29,488 nucleotides of DNA. It comes from Fidelibacterota bacterium (GTDB lineage: Bacteria; Marinisomatota; Marinisomatia; Marinisomatales; TCS55). The stretch lies in NCBI GenBank assembly GCA_004124535.1, contig SCKQ01000025.1, forward strand, positions 1-29,488. The letters run 5' to 3'. Under the pieces are notes generated by a model. It worked only from the letters and a program-made list of their open reading frames with translations, searched no databases and was not told the DNA's origin. Positions 1-9,472 of the stretch are shown here, piece after piece. Position 1 is the stretch's first letter, and every line of letters begins with the position of its first letter. Both the position numbers and the translations under genes were made by a program.

Positions 1-1548
1 ACATTTGATTATAACCTATATAGGGCTTCAATTATGAACCTTGGATTTCTGGCAGTTGCAGGAGCCGATTTTTATAATCAGGAGAATGAGGTTTTTATCC
101 CGCCGTTTCTGCAGATTGAATCATCCAAGGATGAAGCAGGCCAGTCGGTTATGACCACAACAGATAACCTGAACACAAACCTGTCTTTGAACCTGGTGCA
201 TAAAATGAAAATGTCTGGTATGAACTTTAATACCACGGCAGGGCTCCAGTACGAAACCTATGACTGGAACTCAGTGTTTGTCCATGCTTTGGGAATGATT
301 CCAACGCAGACAAACGTAGATAAGGCCAGCTCACAGTCTGTTTACCAAGATCGGAAAAAACGCCAGGATCGTGGACAATTCTTTCAGGAAGAAGTTACAG
401 TTGGTGATAATCTTTATGTTGCATTTAGTATGCGCGGAGATGTTTCCAGCACCATGGGAGACACGGAAACGAAAGAGTGGTATCCCAAAGTGGCTGCGTC
501 GTACCAACTTGGGGAGTTTGCAGGTTTATTTGATAATCTGAAACTTCGCGGAGCATATGGACAGACCGGTAATATGCCCCAGTCGAAAGCAAAATATACA
601 ACCATGTCTTCTTCCAATATTGGCGGCATAAATGGTCTTGTTGCTTCTTCCACAAGAGGAAATGCCAGCATTAAACCGGAACGAACGACTGAAATGGAGT
701 TTGGCATGGATTTTTCCTTGATGAATGGATTGGCTAGTGTTGAAGCAACCATGTATCAGCAGAGTATAGAAGATCTCATCCTGCTTGTGGATCTGCCACC
801 ATCATCTGGTGCATCTTATGCCTGGGAAAATGGTGGTGCAATGACAACCAATGGAATGGAGTTTGCTCTTGGTTTAAATCCAACAAAACTTGTTTCTGTG
901 GGCGGGTTGGATTGGAATTTTCATATGACCTACTACACTAATAAGTCTGAAGTGACCGAATTAAACGTAGACCCTTATAATTTTGGTGGTTTCGCTACAT
1001 TTCTTGGTACCTACAGAATTGAAAAAGGTTATTCCCCTACCGCAATTGTTGGTAGCGAGATGACGGATGGAAAGCATGATGTTCTCGGCGATGAGAATCC
1101 AGATTACCGGATGTCATTCAGAAATTCATTCAGTGTTGGACAAATTGCATTATCATTCTTGATCGATCATAAAGAAGGCGGTCATGCAATTAATCTTGCC
1201 AACTTGATCTATGACTTAGGGGGTACTACGGCAGACTATGAAGAAAATGGCGGGGCCAGGCTTGGTGGTTTAGGTGCGGTGACACAGCCTTATATTGAAT
1301 CAACAACCTATACAGCTTTACGGGATTTTAGTCTCACCTATACCTTGCCAGGGAATTTGACAGAAGGGTTTGGGGTTAGTTATCTGCAGGTTGGATTCTC
1401 TGCCCGGAATTGGTGGATGACCTCTGAGTATACAGGTTTAAGCCCTGAAGTAAGTCAGTTTGGAAATGAAGCAGTTGGCGGTTCAGTTGATACGAATCCT
1501 TTCCCGCTTTCAAAAAGTATGTATTTAACTCTGTCAATGGGATTCTAA
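1..1548 (+). CDS. SusC/RagA-like TonB-linked outer-membrane receptor, 3' part
   Basis: The reading frame is open from base 1, so the gene begins outside the window; 515 C-terminal residues are present. They are beta-barrel sequence: alternating polar/aromatic strands, the segment LKLRGAYGQTGN that is typical of the SusC barrel, a 'YPKVAASY' strand, and a terminal Phe (SMGF) as in BAM-assembled barrels. SusC proteins form the TonB-driven import channel of a SusCD complex in the outer membrane. The SusD-like gene follows after 18 bp, which fixes the assignment. The plug and N-terminal domain are not in the window, and the substrate cannot be read from what is visible. There is no recognisable sign of a frameshift. 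Confidence 0.88.
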   Translation, partial: TFDYNLYRASIMNLGFLAVAGADFYNQENEVFIPPFLQIESSKDEAGQSVMTTTDNLNTNLSLNLVHKMKMSGMNFNTTAGLQYETYDWNSVFVHALGMIPTQTNVDKASSQSVYQDRKKRQDRGQFFQEEVTVGDNLYVAFSMRGDVSSTMGDTETKEWYPKVAASYQLGEFAGLFDNLKLRGAYGQTGNMPQSKAKYTTMSSSNIGGINGLVASSTRGNASIKPERTTEMEFGMDFSLMNGLASVEATMYQQSIEDLILLVDLPPSSGASYAWENGGAMTTNGMEFALGLNPTKLVSVGGLDWNFHMTYYTNKSEVTELNVDPYNFGGFATFLGTYRIEKGYSPTAIVGSEMTDGKHDVLGDENPDYRMSFRNSFSVGQIALSFLIDHKEGGHAINLANLIYDLGGTTADYEENGGARLGGLGAVTQPYIESTTYTALRDFSLTYTLPGNLTEGFGVSYLQVGFSARNWWMTSEYTGLSPEVSQFGNEAVGGSVDTNPFPLSKSMYLTLSMGF

Positions 1549-1566
1549 TCCAGGAAGGAAATAATC

Positions 1567-2841
1567 ATGAAAACAATCAAAAGAAATACAATAATGAAAC
1601 TCCTGCCAATGGTATTAGTACTGTTCTGGACAGGGTGTGAAGATCTGGATTTTCCAGATCTCAATAATCCAACGGATGATACAGCTACGCTGCAGTCATT
1701 GATAACCGGTGCTGAAGCGCAGCTGCGTTCGGGATTTGATGTGTATATCCGGGATCTGTTGGTCATTGGCCGAGAAGCCTATTATCTCGAACCTGCAGAT
1801 CCTAGGTACACGGGCGAATTGCTCCGTGGACCCATAGATCCAGGCGGATTCCTATGCTACACGCCTTGGGCAGCCAATTACAAAGTAATTTCAAACTGCC
1901 AGACTATTTTAAATAGTACTGAGGCGGATGTTGGAGTAAAAGGATTTGCCCAGACGATTCAGGCCTATTGTTTGATGCGCTTGGTTTACTTGTGGGATGA
2001 AAGCGGCGCCCGCTTAAACTATGATGGTGATATTAATGCCGCTGTGGCCACCAAAGCAGAAGTGCTGGCCAAGATTGAGAGTCTATTAGATGCCGGTTAT
2101 AGTGACCTTAATTCTGCGGGGAGTGCTTTCTCATTTTCACTTTCAGGTGGATTTGACGGTTTTGATACACCTGCAGCGTTTGCTTTATTCAATCGCGGTT
2201 TACGTGCCAGGGTAGCTGTCCATCAAAGTGATTGGAGTGCAGCCCAAACGGCTCTAGACAATTGTTCAGCCTGGGCAACTTCCTCTGATCCGGATGAGGG
2301 TGTGTACCATGCATTCAGTTCTGGTGCTAATGATCAGGGTAATGAAATGTATGAAGATCCTACAGCCACAACGATCAAATTGGTGGTCCATCCCACCTTC
2401 TATACGGATGCAGATGCAGGCGATTCTCGCGTAAGCGATAATGTTGTCGTTAGGGCTGACACCATTATCTACGATGAACTGGAAAGCTATTTGGCCCCTA
2501 ACCTGTATAGCAGCTCCTACGATCCGGTTCCGATAATGAGAGCCGTAGAACTGCAGCTGCTTCAGGCTGAAGTTCATATCGGTAATAGTGATTATTCATC
2601 TGCTGAAACAATTATGAATACCATTCGCACAGCAGCAGGAGTAGCTTCGTATTCTGGAACAGATGCCAGCAATGCCGTTGATCGTGTGCTTCATGAAAAA
2701 CGCTATTCGCTTTTTCTTGAAGGTCATAGATTGGCAGATATGAGGCATTATGGGAAAACAGATGAGTTGCCCATTGATCGGCCAGATCGTGGGGATACTA
2801 TAGTAACATTCCCTATTCCGGAAACGGAAACACCTGGTTAA
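1567..2841 (+). CDS. SusD/RagB-like substrate-binding lipoprotein
   Basis: This is the surface lipoprotein partner of the upstream SusC-like channel. The start ATG has a good ribosome site (AGGAAGG about 8 bp upstream). A basic N-terminus and hydrophobic stretch lead to a lipobox-like WTGC with the acylated Cys at residue 24; the -3 Trp is unusual. The C-terminal part carries family marks: a VLHEKRYSLFLEGHRLADMRHYG segment (given here only as a description; key residues are E, R, E-G-R and D-R near residues 380-395) and a closing FPIPETE motif. At 424 aa it is somewhat shorter than many SusD proteins of about 500 aa. The TPR-like helical core is inferred from the family. It lies in one operon with the SusC-like gene and ends at a strong terminator. 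Confidence 0.88.
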   Translation: MKTIKRNTIMKLLPMVLVLFWTGCEDLDFPDLNNPTDDTATLQSLITGAEAQLRSGFDVYIRDLLVIGREAYYLEPADPRYTGELLRGPIDPGGFLCYTPWAANYKVISNCQTILNSTEADVGVKGFAQTIQAYCLMRLVYLWDESGARLNYDGDINAAVATKAEVLAKIESLLDAGYSDLNSAGSAFSFSLSGGFDGFDTPAAFALFNRGLRARVAVHQSDWSAAQTALDNCSAWATSSDPDEGVYHAFSSGANDQGNEMYEDPTATTIKLVVHPTFYTDADAGDSRVSDNVVVRADTIIYDELESYLAPNLYSSSYDPVPIMRAVELQLLQAEVHIGNSDYSSAETIMNTIRTAAGVASYSGTDASNAVDRVLHEKRYSLFLEGHRLADMRHYGKTDELPIDRPDRGDTIVTFPIPETETPG

Positions 2842-2858
2842 GTCATTATTAATTAATT

Positions 2859-2896
2859 AAAACACCAAAGGCCTCAATTGAGGCCTTTGGTGTTTT
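2859..2896. terminator. Perfect 38-bp palindrome, SusCD-operon terminator
   Basis: The two arms, AAAACACCAAAGGCCTCAA and its exact reverse complement, form a 19-bp perfect stem with A-tracts on one side and T-tracts on the other. It can therefore act as an intrinsic terminator in either direction. It sits 17 bp after the SusD-like stop codon and 20 bp before the M28 peptidase ATG, so the peptidase start codon lies directly beyond it. Confidence 0.85.
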
Positions 2897-2916
2897 ATAG
2901 AGAAAAGGAGAATACA

Positions 2917-4371
2917 ATGAGGAAATTTATTCTTATTTCTTTCACCTTCATATGGGTGCTTTCAGCTCAAAACAGTGAGATAGATAAATTGGTAAAAGGG
3001 TTGTTGGGTGATACTCCAATAGAAGAAGATTTAAAAGAACTTTGTGATATTATCGGTGGTCGGCCAACAGGGTCTATAGCTAATATTCTGTCCATAGACT
3101 GGGGATTAGAAAAATTCCAAAAGGCAGGAGTTAGCGTTAGCAAAGAGGCCTTTACGATGCCGGGCCTTTGGCTTGAAAATGAGTCGTCCGCCAAAATTAG
3201 CGGTGCTGCAGAATTTGATCCAAGAGTTGTAGCCCTAACCTTTTCTAAAGGAACCCACCGCACGGGTTTAAGAGGAAATCTTGTAGATGGTGGACATGGT
3301 ACGATGGATGATTTTGCAAGACTGGGTGAGAATGCAAAAGGGAATTTTGTGCTTGTTGAAACTGATGAATTACTTGATATAGACGGTCTTTTTAAAGAAT
3401 ATGCCGATGCAGTACTGATAGAAGATTTAGCATATAAAGCAGGTGTAAAAGGATTGGTTTATATGTCTTCTCGTCCCATGCGGCTGCTTTATCGTCATAA
3501 TGCATCAAGAAGCTTCGAGAATTCTTTACCCATGGTTGTTATGGCCAGAGAAGATGCTAAGCGCTGCCTGAGAATATTACGTAATGATAAATCACTGTCT
3601 CTTTTGGTAAAAATAAACGTAAGAGAAGGCGGCCCTTACAAATCTTATAATGTTATAGGAGAAATCAAAGGTTCTGAACGACCTGATGAAGTAGTTATAA
3701 TTGGAGCACATTTGGATTCTTGGGGTCTTGGAACGGGTGCAAACGATAATGGTTGTAATGTTGCAATGATGATTGATATAGCCCGACAAATGATAAAGCT
3801 GGACATAAAACCAAAGAGAACGATTAGATTCGCTCTTTGGAATGGTGAAGAACTTGGATTGTATGGATCCATGGCTTATACCGAAAAATATGAATCACAG
3901 CTTGATAATCATGTTATGGCAATGTCAGTAGATATTGGGAGTGGCCCAATTACTGGTTTTTTTACTGGTGGTCGCCCAGATGTATTAGATGCTACAAACA
4001 AGATTATGGATTCTTTAACGGATCTAGGGATGTTTACAAATATTGATATTCCTCTTGTAGGAACAGATAATTTTGATTTCATGATGCATGGAGTTGGAAA
4101 TCTCATTGCAAATCATGAGCCAGCAAATTATGCGCCAAATTATCATGCTGAATCTGACACTTATGATAAAGTCAACTTGCAGGCATTAAAGCACAATTCG
4201 GCCATCGTAGCAGCAGTCACCCTTGGATATGCCAACGACCTCAATATTGATCTTCCGCGGCAGTCAAGACAAGATATTGAAAAACTGGTTGAATCTACTG
4301 ACCTTGAGCAACAGATGAAATCCATGATGGGTATATGGTACCAGTGGGTAGATGGCAAACGAGGAAGATAA
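2917..4371 (+). CDS. Exported M28 family zinc peptidase, carboxypeptidase Q-like
   Basis: The protein has 484 aa with a cleavable signal peptide (MRKF then a hydrophobic stretch, cleavage near LSA-Q). The zinc/catalytic set of M28 is complete: His265 and Asp267 in HLDSW, Asp277 in NDNG, Glu311-Glu312 in WNGEE, Asp339 in SVDIGSG and His410 in NYHAESDT. The HLDSWGLG and SVDIGSG segments resemble carboxypeptidase Q (PGCP) more than aminopeptidase Y. A role in periplasmic or extracellular di/oligopeptide breakdown is likely. The ATG is chosen because AAAAGGAG lies 6 bp upstream; a TTG 39 bp earlier would start inside the preceding terminator. It is bounded by terminators on both sides, so it is probably monocistronic. 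It could provide substrates for the neighbouring SusCD, but that is inference from position. Confidence 0.88.
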   Translation: MRKFILISFTFIWVLSAQNSEIDKLVKGLLGDTPIEEDLKELCDIIGGRPTGSIANILSIDWGLEKFQKAGVSVSKEAFTMPGLWLENESSAKISGAAEFDPRVVALTFSKGTHRTGLRGNLVDGGHGTMDDFARLGENAKGNFVLVETDELLDIDGLFKEYADAVLIEDLAYKAGVKGLVYMSSRPMRLLYRHNASRSFENSLPMVVMAREDAKRCLRILRNDKSLSLLVKINVREGGPYKSYNVIGEIKGSERPDEVVIIGAHLDSWGLGTGANDNGCNVAMMIDIARQMIKLDIKPKRTIRFALWNGEELGLYGSMAYTEKYESQLDNHVMAMSVDIGSGPITGFFTGGRPDVLDATNKIMDSLTDLGMFTNIDIPLVGTDNFDFMMHGVGNLIANHEPANYAPNYHAESDTYDKVNLQALKHNSAIVAAVTLGYANDLNIDLPRQSRQDIEKLVESTDLEQQMKSMMGIWYQWVDGKRGR

Positions 4372-4432
4372 AAGTATAATTTTTATTGAGAGAACGGGAT
4401 AATCTAGATTAAGAAAAAATATCTTAATTGCT

Positions 4433-4461
4433 AAAAAAGGGCTCTTTTGAGCCCTTTTTTT
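4433..4461 (+). terminator. Intrinsic terminator after the M28 peptidase
   Basis: A 12-bp perfect stem (AAAAAAGGGCTC / GAGCCCTTTTTT) with a TTTT loop and a T-run, 61 bp after the peptidase stop codon. The rest of the 245-bp gap to the next start (4462-4616) is AT-rich and presumably holds the promoter of the following operon. No promoter there is clear enough to call. Confidence 0.88.
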
Positions 4462-4616
4462 ATTTCTTGATATTTCAAAAGATAGGGCTGAAATTCTGGT
4501 GAAACCGTAAATAGGTGTAGTCAGAGATACTGTATTTATTGTTAAAAAAATCGATAATTAATCTCGAGCTGCGCTTACAAAAATTTAAATTAATAAGAAC
4601 AAACCAAGGAGGCTAT

Positions 4617-7415
4617 ATGCGCATCCTAAAACCTATTACCATTCTATGTGTACTTGCTGGAATGCTTTTCGCTGGTCAAACGGGGAAGATTTCCGGGCGA
4701 GTAACCGATAGCCAATCCGGAGAAGCCCTGGCCGGCTGTAACGTACTGGTCCAAGGAACTTCAATGGGTGCAGCTACCGATGCGAATGGCGAATATTTTA
4801 TCATTAACCTAAGCCCGGGATCCTACTATCTTGCATTTTCCATGATCGGTTATGCATCCTATACGGCTGAATTTGTACAAGTTAACATTGATGTAACCAC
4901 ACCGGTTAACGCAGCGCTAACAACGGAAGCACTGCAAATGGCCGGTGTTTCTGTTACTGCAGAGCGCCCCGCCATTGAAAACACGCTCACTTCCAGCAAA
5001 CATATTGTTTCTGGTGATATAATGGGCGCTATGGCTATAACTGATGTAAATGATGTTATAAAAACCTTACCTGGTGTAATTGAATTTGGTGGTGATTTGC
5101 ATATTCGTGGTGGCCGTTCTGGTGAGGAAATGTATCTAGTTGATGGTGCTTCTGTGACCAATGCTGTCATGGGTGGTCAAGCGATTCCAGTGAACCCCAA
5201 TATGATAGGTGAACTACAGTTAATCACGGGTACATTCAATGCTGAATATGGACAAGCCATGTCGGGTCTTTTTAACACTGTTTTGAGAGAGCCAGCTGAA
5301 GGGTTTTCTGCCAGTTTCAGCTTTAGAACGTCATTAGGCCAGGATTATTTCAAAACTGATGCAGGTGATTTCAACGGTGCTGACGTGTATGCTGAAACGA
5401 TGGAGATCGTGGATGATGCTGGTAACTACACAGCTGCAGGTGCTAGCGACTATAAAAAAACCGAATTTGGCGGCGATAAGACAATCATGGATTTCAGTGC
5501 TGGTTGGGGAAGTGGCCCCATGGGCTTTTTCTTTTCTTTCCGCCAGTTAAATGATCCAGGCAGACTTCCAGGTTTGGCAGAAGAACTTCAAAATATTCAG
5601 GCTAAGGTATCTTATCAAATGGGGAACAATCTGAAGCTAGGTTTTGAAACATTGATGTATAGCCATAATGGTATTTATGATCCCACATATGATGCAGGAC
5701 GCATGGATGCCGGCATGGATGTTTGGCAATGGCTATGGGCTATGGATCAATACCCTGTGACTGAAGAAAGCGCTAATCAATTTGGTTTGACTGCAAATTA
5801 TGTTATGTCAGCCAATACCAACGTTACGGTTCGTGTAGATATGATGAAACGTACCCAGGAAGATGGCGCACAAAGTTCAGGTGGAAAATTTGTTGATTTT
5901 GAAATGGGTGATGGTCATAATGATCAAGTTACAGCTACTACTACTTATAATGGAGCTGAAGGCCCCAACCATACAAAAGTCATGGAAGATAGAGCCAATT
6001 CCAATGCTTGGTACAGTTTGGAAAATGTGTATGGGCATTATTTTAAGTCGGATGAAACCATCACAACCATTGGTGTTCATGGGACTAGCCAAATGAATAA
6101 CAGGCATCTGTTAAAAGCTGGTTTTGATTATCGGATGTTTGATATTGACCGCTCCGGCCATGACGTATGGTACGGACGTACACTAGGATACACTGAGAGC
6201 AATCCAAGACTACAGCATAATAGCTTTGGTGATGCCAAGCCGACAGAAATTGCGGCATACGTACAAGACCAGATGGAGTTCAATGATATGATCGTGAATG
6301 TGGGTTTTCGTTTTGATGGCTTTAATGCTGGATCTGACAAAGGATATTGGGCCACAGGTATTGAGGATATGGCCGCTGACACATCGCTCAATCCATTTGA
6401 TCCATCCAAACGGAAAGCAACAGAAATGAAAACACTGATCAGTCCTCGATTGGGTATTTCATTCCCAGTGGGTGATAATATGGCTTTCCGTTATGCCTAT
6501 GGATCTTTTTTCCAGAGACCGGAACTTTATTCATTGCTGAATAATCATATGGCCCAGATGGATGGCGGAACTGAATCAGGTTTCTTTATCTATCTTGGCA
6601 ATGCTAATCTGGACCCCATGAGAACAGATGTTTATGAAATGGGTATGCAGTACAGCATGGCTAATGATCTGAAGCTGGATGTCTCCGGTTACTACAAGGA
6701 TATCTCGAACCTTATTGGTTCTCAAGAGGTCTATTCCCTTCCTTTTCAGGATACCGAGACAGGAGATTGGAGCGAGGGAGATGCCTTTGAGGCCGCTCAC
6801 TACAGTTTTTTGACCAGTGACCACTATGGCAACATTCGTGGGCTTGAAATGAGTCTTGCAAAAACTGGTGCAAGCGGTCTAACAGGTAGAGCTTCTTATT
6901 CCTATTCGATTTCTCGCGGAACCGCTTCGGATAAGATCAACGCCGGTAATGGCAGCCTGACACAGGCAACTGGCGGTATAGCAGCAAATATTATGACGAT
7001 GACCGTATTAGATTGGCATCGCCCCCATGTTTTTAACGGCTATGTCGATTATCATATGGATATGGGCGGAATGCTTGACCGTGCCGGTGTTAACCTGACA
7101 TTCAACTACTCGAGCGGTTTGCCGGTATCGGCCCGTTCCGGTGTTGCTGGAGCTGCACTGGATGAACGTGCTCCTGCAACAACAGATGTGAATCTTAAAT
7201 TGGATGCAACACTCGCACTAGGTCCTGTAAATCCAACAGTCTATCTATTGATCGAGAATGTAATGAACAAACAGAATGTTGTATATATCGCAGATCCCGG
7301 TTCATTCTTTGATGAAGCTTCTGCATATCATGACATAGCTGCTGGTTCAGCCAATAACCTGTTGGCTTATGGCAAGCCGAGGACAATGAATTTAGGCGTT
7401 CAGATAGATTTCTAA
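4617..7415 (+). CDS. TonB-dependent receptor with carboxypeptidase-regulatory-like N-domain
   Basis: This 932-aa outer-membrane receptor starts with a signal peptide (about residues 1-20). A CarboxypepD_reg-like beta-sandwich follows (about 23-105: ISGRVTD, GxNVLVQGT, TDANGEYFI, GSYYLAFSMIGY), then a TonB plug (about 135-235: DVIKTLPGV, HIRGGRSGE, YLVDGASV, GTFNAEYGQAMSG). The rest is a large beta-barrel ending in the aromatic IDF. It is a TonB receptor without SusC signatures and has no SusD partner. The ATG has AAGGAGG 4 bp upstream; a TTG 78 bp earlier is rejected. It is the first gene of a three-gene operon with a secreted sorting-domain protein and a PorV-like protein, 25 bp and 19 bp gaps. 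The ligand is unknown. Confidence 0.9.
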   Translation: MRILKPITILCVLAGMLFAGQTGKISGRVTDSQSGEALAGCNVLVQGTSMGAATDANGEYFIINLSPGSYYLAFSMIGYASYTAEFVQVNIDVTTPVNAALTTEALQMAGVSVTAERPAIENTLTSSKHIVSGDIMGAMAITDVNDVIKTLPGVIEFGGDLHIRGGRSGEEMYLVDGASVTNAVMGGQAIPVNPNMIGELQLITGTFNAEYGQAMSGLFNTVLREPAEGFSASFSFRTSLGQDYFKTDAGDFNGADVYAETMEIVDDAGNYTAAGASDYKKTEFGGDKTIMDFSAGWGSGPMGFFFSFRQLNDPGRLPGLAEELQNIQAKVSYQMGNNLKLGFETLMYSHNGIYDPTYDAGRMDAGMDVWQWLWAMDQYPVTEESANQFGLTANYVMSANTNVTVRVDMMKRTQEDGAQSSGGKFVDFEMGDGHNDQVTATTTYNGAEGPNHTKVMEDRANSNAWYSLENVYGHYFKSDETITTIGVHGTSQMNNRHLLKAGFDYRMFDIDRSGHDVWYGRTLGYTESNPRLQHNSFGDAKPTEIAAYVQDQMEFNDMIVNVGFRFDGFNAGSDKGYWATGIEDMAADTSLNPFDPSKRKATEMKTLISPRLGISFPVGDNMAFRYAYGSFFQRPELYSLLNNHMAQMDGGTESGFFIYLGNANLDPMRTDVYEMGMQYSMANDLKLDVSGYYKDISNLIGSQEVYSLPFQDTETGDWSEGDAFEAAHYSFLTSDHYGNIRGLEMSLAKTGASGLTGRASYSYSISRGTASDKINAGNGSLTQATGGIAANIMTMTVLDWHRPHVFNGYVDYHMDMGGMLDRAGVNLTFNYSSGLPVSARSGVAGAALDERAPATTDVNLKLDATLALGPVNPTVYLLIENVMNKQNVVYIADPGSFFDEASAYHDIAAGSANNLLAYGKPRTMNLGVQIDF

Positions 7416-7440
7416 TTAGGATAATTCTAAGGAGTTAATT

Positions 7441-9453
7441 ATGAAACGTAAAATAAACTTTAAAGCTATCCTTGCAGGAGTCGTTATCTGTGGGCTGGCT
7501 ACAAACCTTATGGCAAAGGATATCCTGGATGTTCTGGATAAGCAGAATATTCATGGCCGCATATTGATGCGGGCTGCTTCCCAGACATATGTGTATCATA
7601 CGAATGGTGACCTTTGGATGGGTTGGGATTCATATGGTAATACAGGTGACCAAACCTGTAGTGCCATCATTCCTGGCTGGGTCTACCCCGGTTCAAACCA
7701 AGCCGCCGGTCATGGTTATTTAAATTACAACTGTCGTGCAGGATATTGGATCATCGCTGACATTGGGGGAACCCTTTATGAAGGGACTACCGGCCAATAC
7801 GATATAACCGAAGGAACCGAGCCTGGATCTACCAGTGGTGGTTGGGCCGGAGATGATGGCGACTATAACAAGGAACCCTGGGTAACCACATCTGACTGGT
7901 CGATCCCAAGCGCAAACCTTAAAGTCATTGCCACCCGTCGATCCTGGAGCTTCAATGGTGAATCCAATACCTACTTTGCAGTCGGTGATCATGATTACAA
8001 TGATTTTGTAATTGAAGAAATTGCTGTAGTAAATAATGGTACTGCTACTGTTGATGAACTTGTCCTTGCGTCCAAGGCGGACCACGATTGTACCTGGAAC
8101 GTACCATTCCCAGATTGGGATTATGCCTTCTGGACAGATGATATTGTGGATTATGATTCAAATTATTTGTTAACCATGGAATTAGATGGTGATGATCCGG
8201 GTTCTGCAGCAAACGATTTCGGAATTGATGATCCGGCCCGCGAGTATCGTGGTGTGCGTGTTGGACAAACGATATTAGAGATCAACGGCACGGCTTATGG
8301 TGATCTTACAGCTGCAGATGTGAACCATATGTGGTGGACTGGTGATGAAGATCCACAAACGGTAGCATCACGCTATGCCATGGCGACTATGGTGAGCAGT
8401 AGTACAGGTGATAAAAAAGATAATAACCCGACTCCCATGGATATGCGTTATCTGCAATCCTACAGCATCACCGATCTAGCTGCAGGAGATACAGCTACCT
8501 TTGTGGTAGCAGTACTGGCCGGTGCAGGTCTTGCCAATACACAAATGGCAGCTGCCAATGCCAGAAAAGCATACGATTGGGGTTGGAATCTGCCGAAACC
8601 TCCCCCAGCTCCACAAATCGCATCAGATGGTGTAGCAACAACTGCTGAAGGTAAGGTAAGCGTAACCTGGTCATACAGTGATGGAAAAATAGCTTCCGTG
8701 GACCCGGATAAGGGTGAGGCAGATTTTGCAGGTTTCCGTATTTATAAAGCGGCTACTGCACCTCGTCAAAATTCAGCCACGATTATGGCCGCAGAAGGAG
8801 TCTCTGCTGATCCGGATGGCGATGTGAGTCAGGGAACTGATTTTACATCTGCTGCAACGGGACCTTATACCGAGGTTTTAGATATTGCAAAGGCAGACAT
8901 TGCTAGTTATGCAACTGCCACTGCAGGTGAATATACATGGACAGATGAGAATGTGGCCATTGGCCTGACCTATTGGTACTACGTGGCAGCCTATGACGCA
9001 GCCGGTTCAGATGATGTACATGGTAGTGTTCCTTCATTGGAAAGTTATTATACCATGTGCTATCCCATGCAGACTGCTCCTGATGGATCGGGAGAGATCA
9101 GTAATGTGCCTACAAAACTTACTGTTTCTGTGGATGAGTTAACTTATACAAATCTAGATGGCGATGCCTCAAATGATGTGTTTGTTGCTCCAAATCCATG
9201 GAGAGGGAGTGTTATGGAGACCTTTCATGGTGCTACTACACCACAGGTCTATTTTGTGCGTTTTTACAACGTAAAGACTGATGACGATGTGCAGGTATTT
9301 GATGTAGCAGGAAACCTCGTGTTCGAAGGTGAGGCAACTTCTGACGGTTCCTTTGACTGGAATTTAGTCTCTCGTACCAGAAACCAGGTATCCACAGGGA
9401 TCTATTATTGGAAGGTTGGCGAACAAACAGGCAAACTGGCGGTCATACGCTAA
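7441..9453 (+). CDS. Secreted multidomain protein with FnIII-like and T9SS-like C-terminal sorting domain
   Basis: The protein has 670 aa and a signal peptide ending near LMA-K (about residue 25). The first 380 residues are Trp-, Asp- and Gly-rich and match no family I recognise. Residues about 390-535 look like a fibronectin type III domain (PPPAPQ, VSVTWSY, FAGFRIYKA, GLTYWYYVAAYDAAGS). The last 90 residues show the pattern of a type A T9SS/FlgD-like sorting domain: VFVAPNPWRG, VQVFDVAGNLVFEG, FDWNL, STGIYYWKVG, GKLAVIR. In T9SS such domains direct export and are recognised by PorV, and a PorV-like gene is next. A strong AGGAG precedes the ATG. It is probably a surface-exposed or released binding protein acting with the upstream receptor. 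No enzymatic motif is visible. Confidence 0.8.
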   Translation: MKRKINFKAILAGVVICGLATNLMAKDILDVLDKQNIHGRILMRAASQTYVYHTNGDLWMGWDSYGNTGDQTCSAIIPGWVYPGSNQAAGHGYLNYNCRAGYWIIADIGGTLYEGTTGQYDITEGTEPGSTSGGWAGDDGDYNKEPWVTTSDWSIPSANLKVIATRRSWSFNGESNTYFAVGDHDYNDFVIEEIAVVNNGTATVDELVLASKADHDCTWNVPFPDWDYAFWTDDIVDYDSNYLLTMELDGDDPGSAANDFGIDDPAREYRGVRVGQTILEINGTAYGDLTAADVNHMWWTGDEDPQTVASRYAMATMVSSSTGDKKDNNPTPMDMRYLQSYSITDLAAGDTATFVVAVLAGAGLANTQMAAANARKAYDWGWNLPKPPPAPQIASDGVATTAEGKVSVTWSYSDGKIASVDPDKGEADFAGFRIYKAATAPRQNSATIMAAEGVSADPDGDVSQGTDFTSAATGPYTEVLDIAKADIASYATATAGEYTWTDENVAIGLTYWYYVAAYDAAGSDDVHGSVPSLESYYTMCYPMQTAPDGSGEISNVPTKLTVSVDELTYTNLDGDASNDVFVAPNPWRGSVMETFHGATTPQVYFVRFYNVKTDDDVQVFDVAGNLVFEGEATSDGSFDWNLVSRTRNQVSTGIYYWKVGEQTGKLAVIR

Positions 9454-9472
9454 ACCAGAAAGGAAGTAAAAA

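Noticed and set aside
2878..2916. TTG start giving a longer M28 peptidase
   Set aside because: It lies inside the palindromic terminator and would put residues before a clear signal peptide; the ATG at 2917 has its own AAAAGGAG.
4539..4616. TTG start giving a longer TonB receptor
   Set aside because: The 26 extra residues are basic and precede a normal signal peptide; the ATG at 4617 has AAGGAGG directly upstream.
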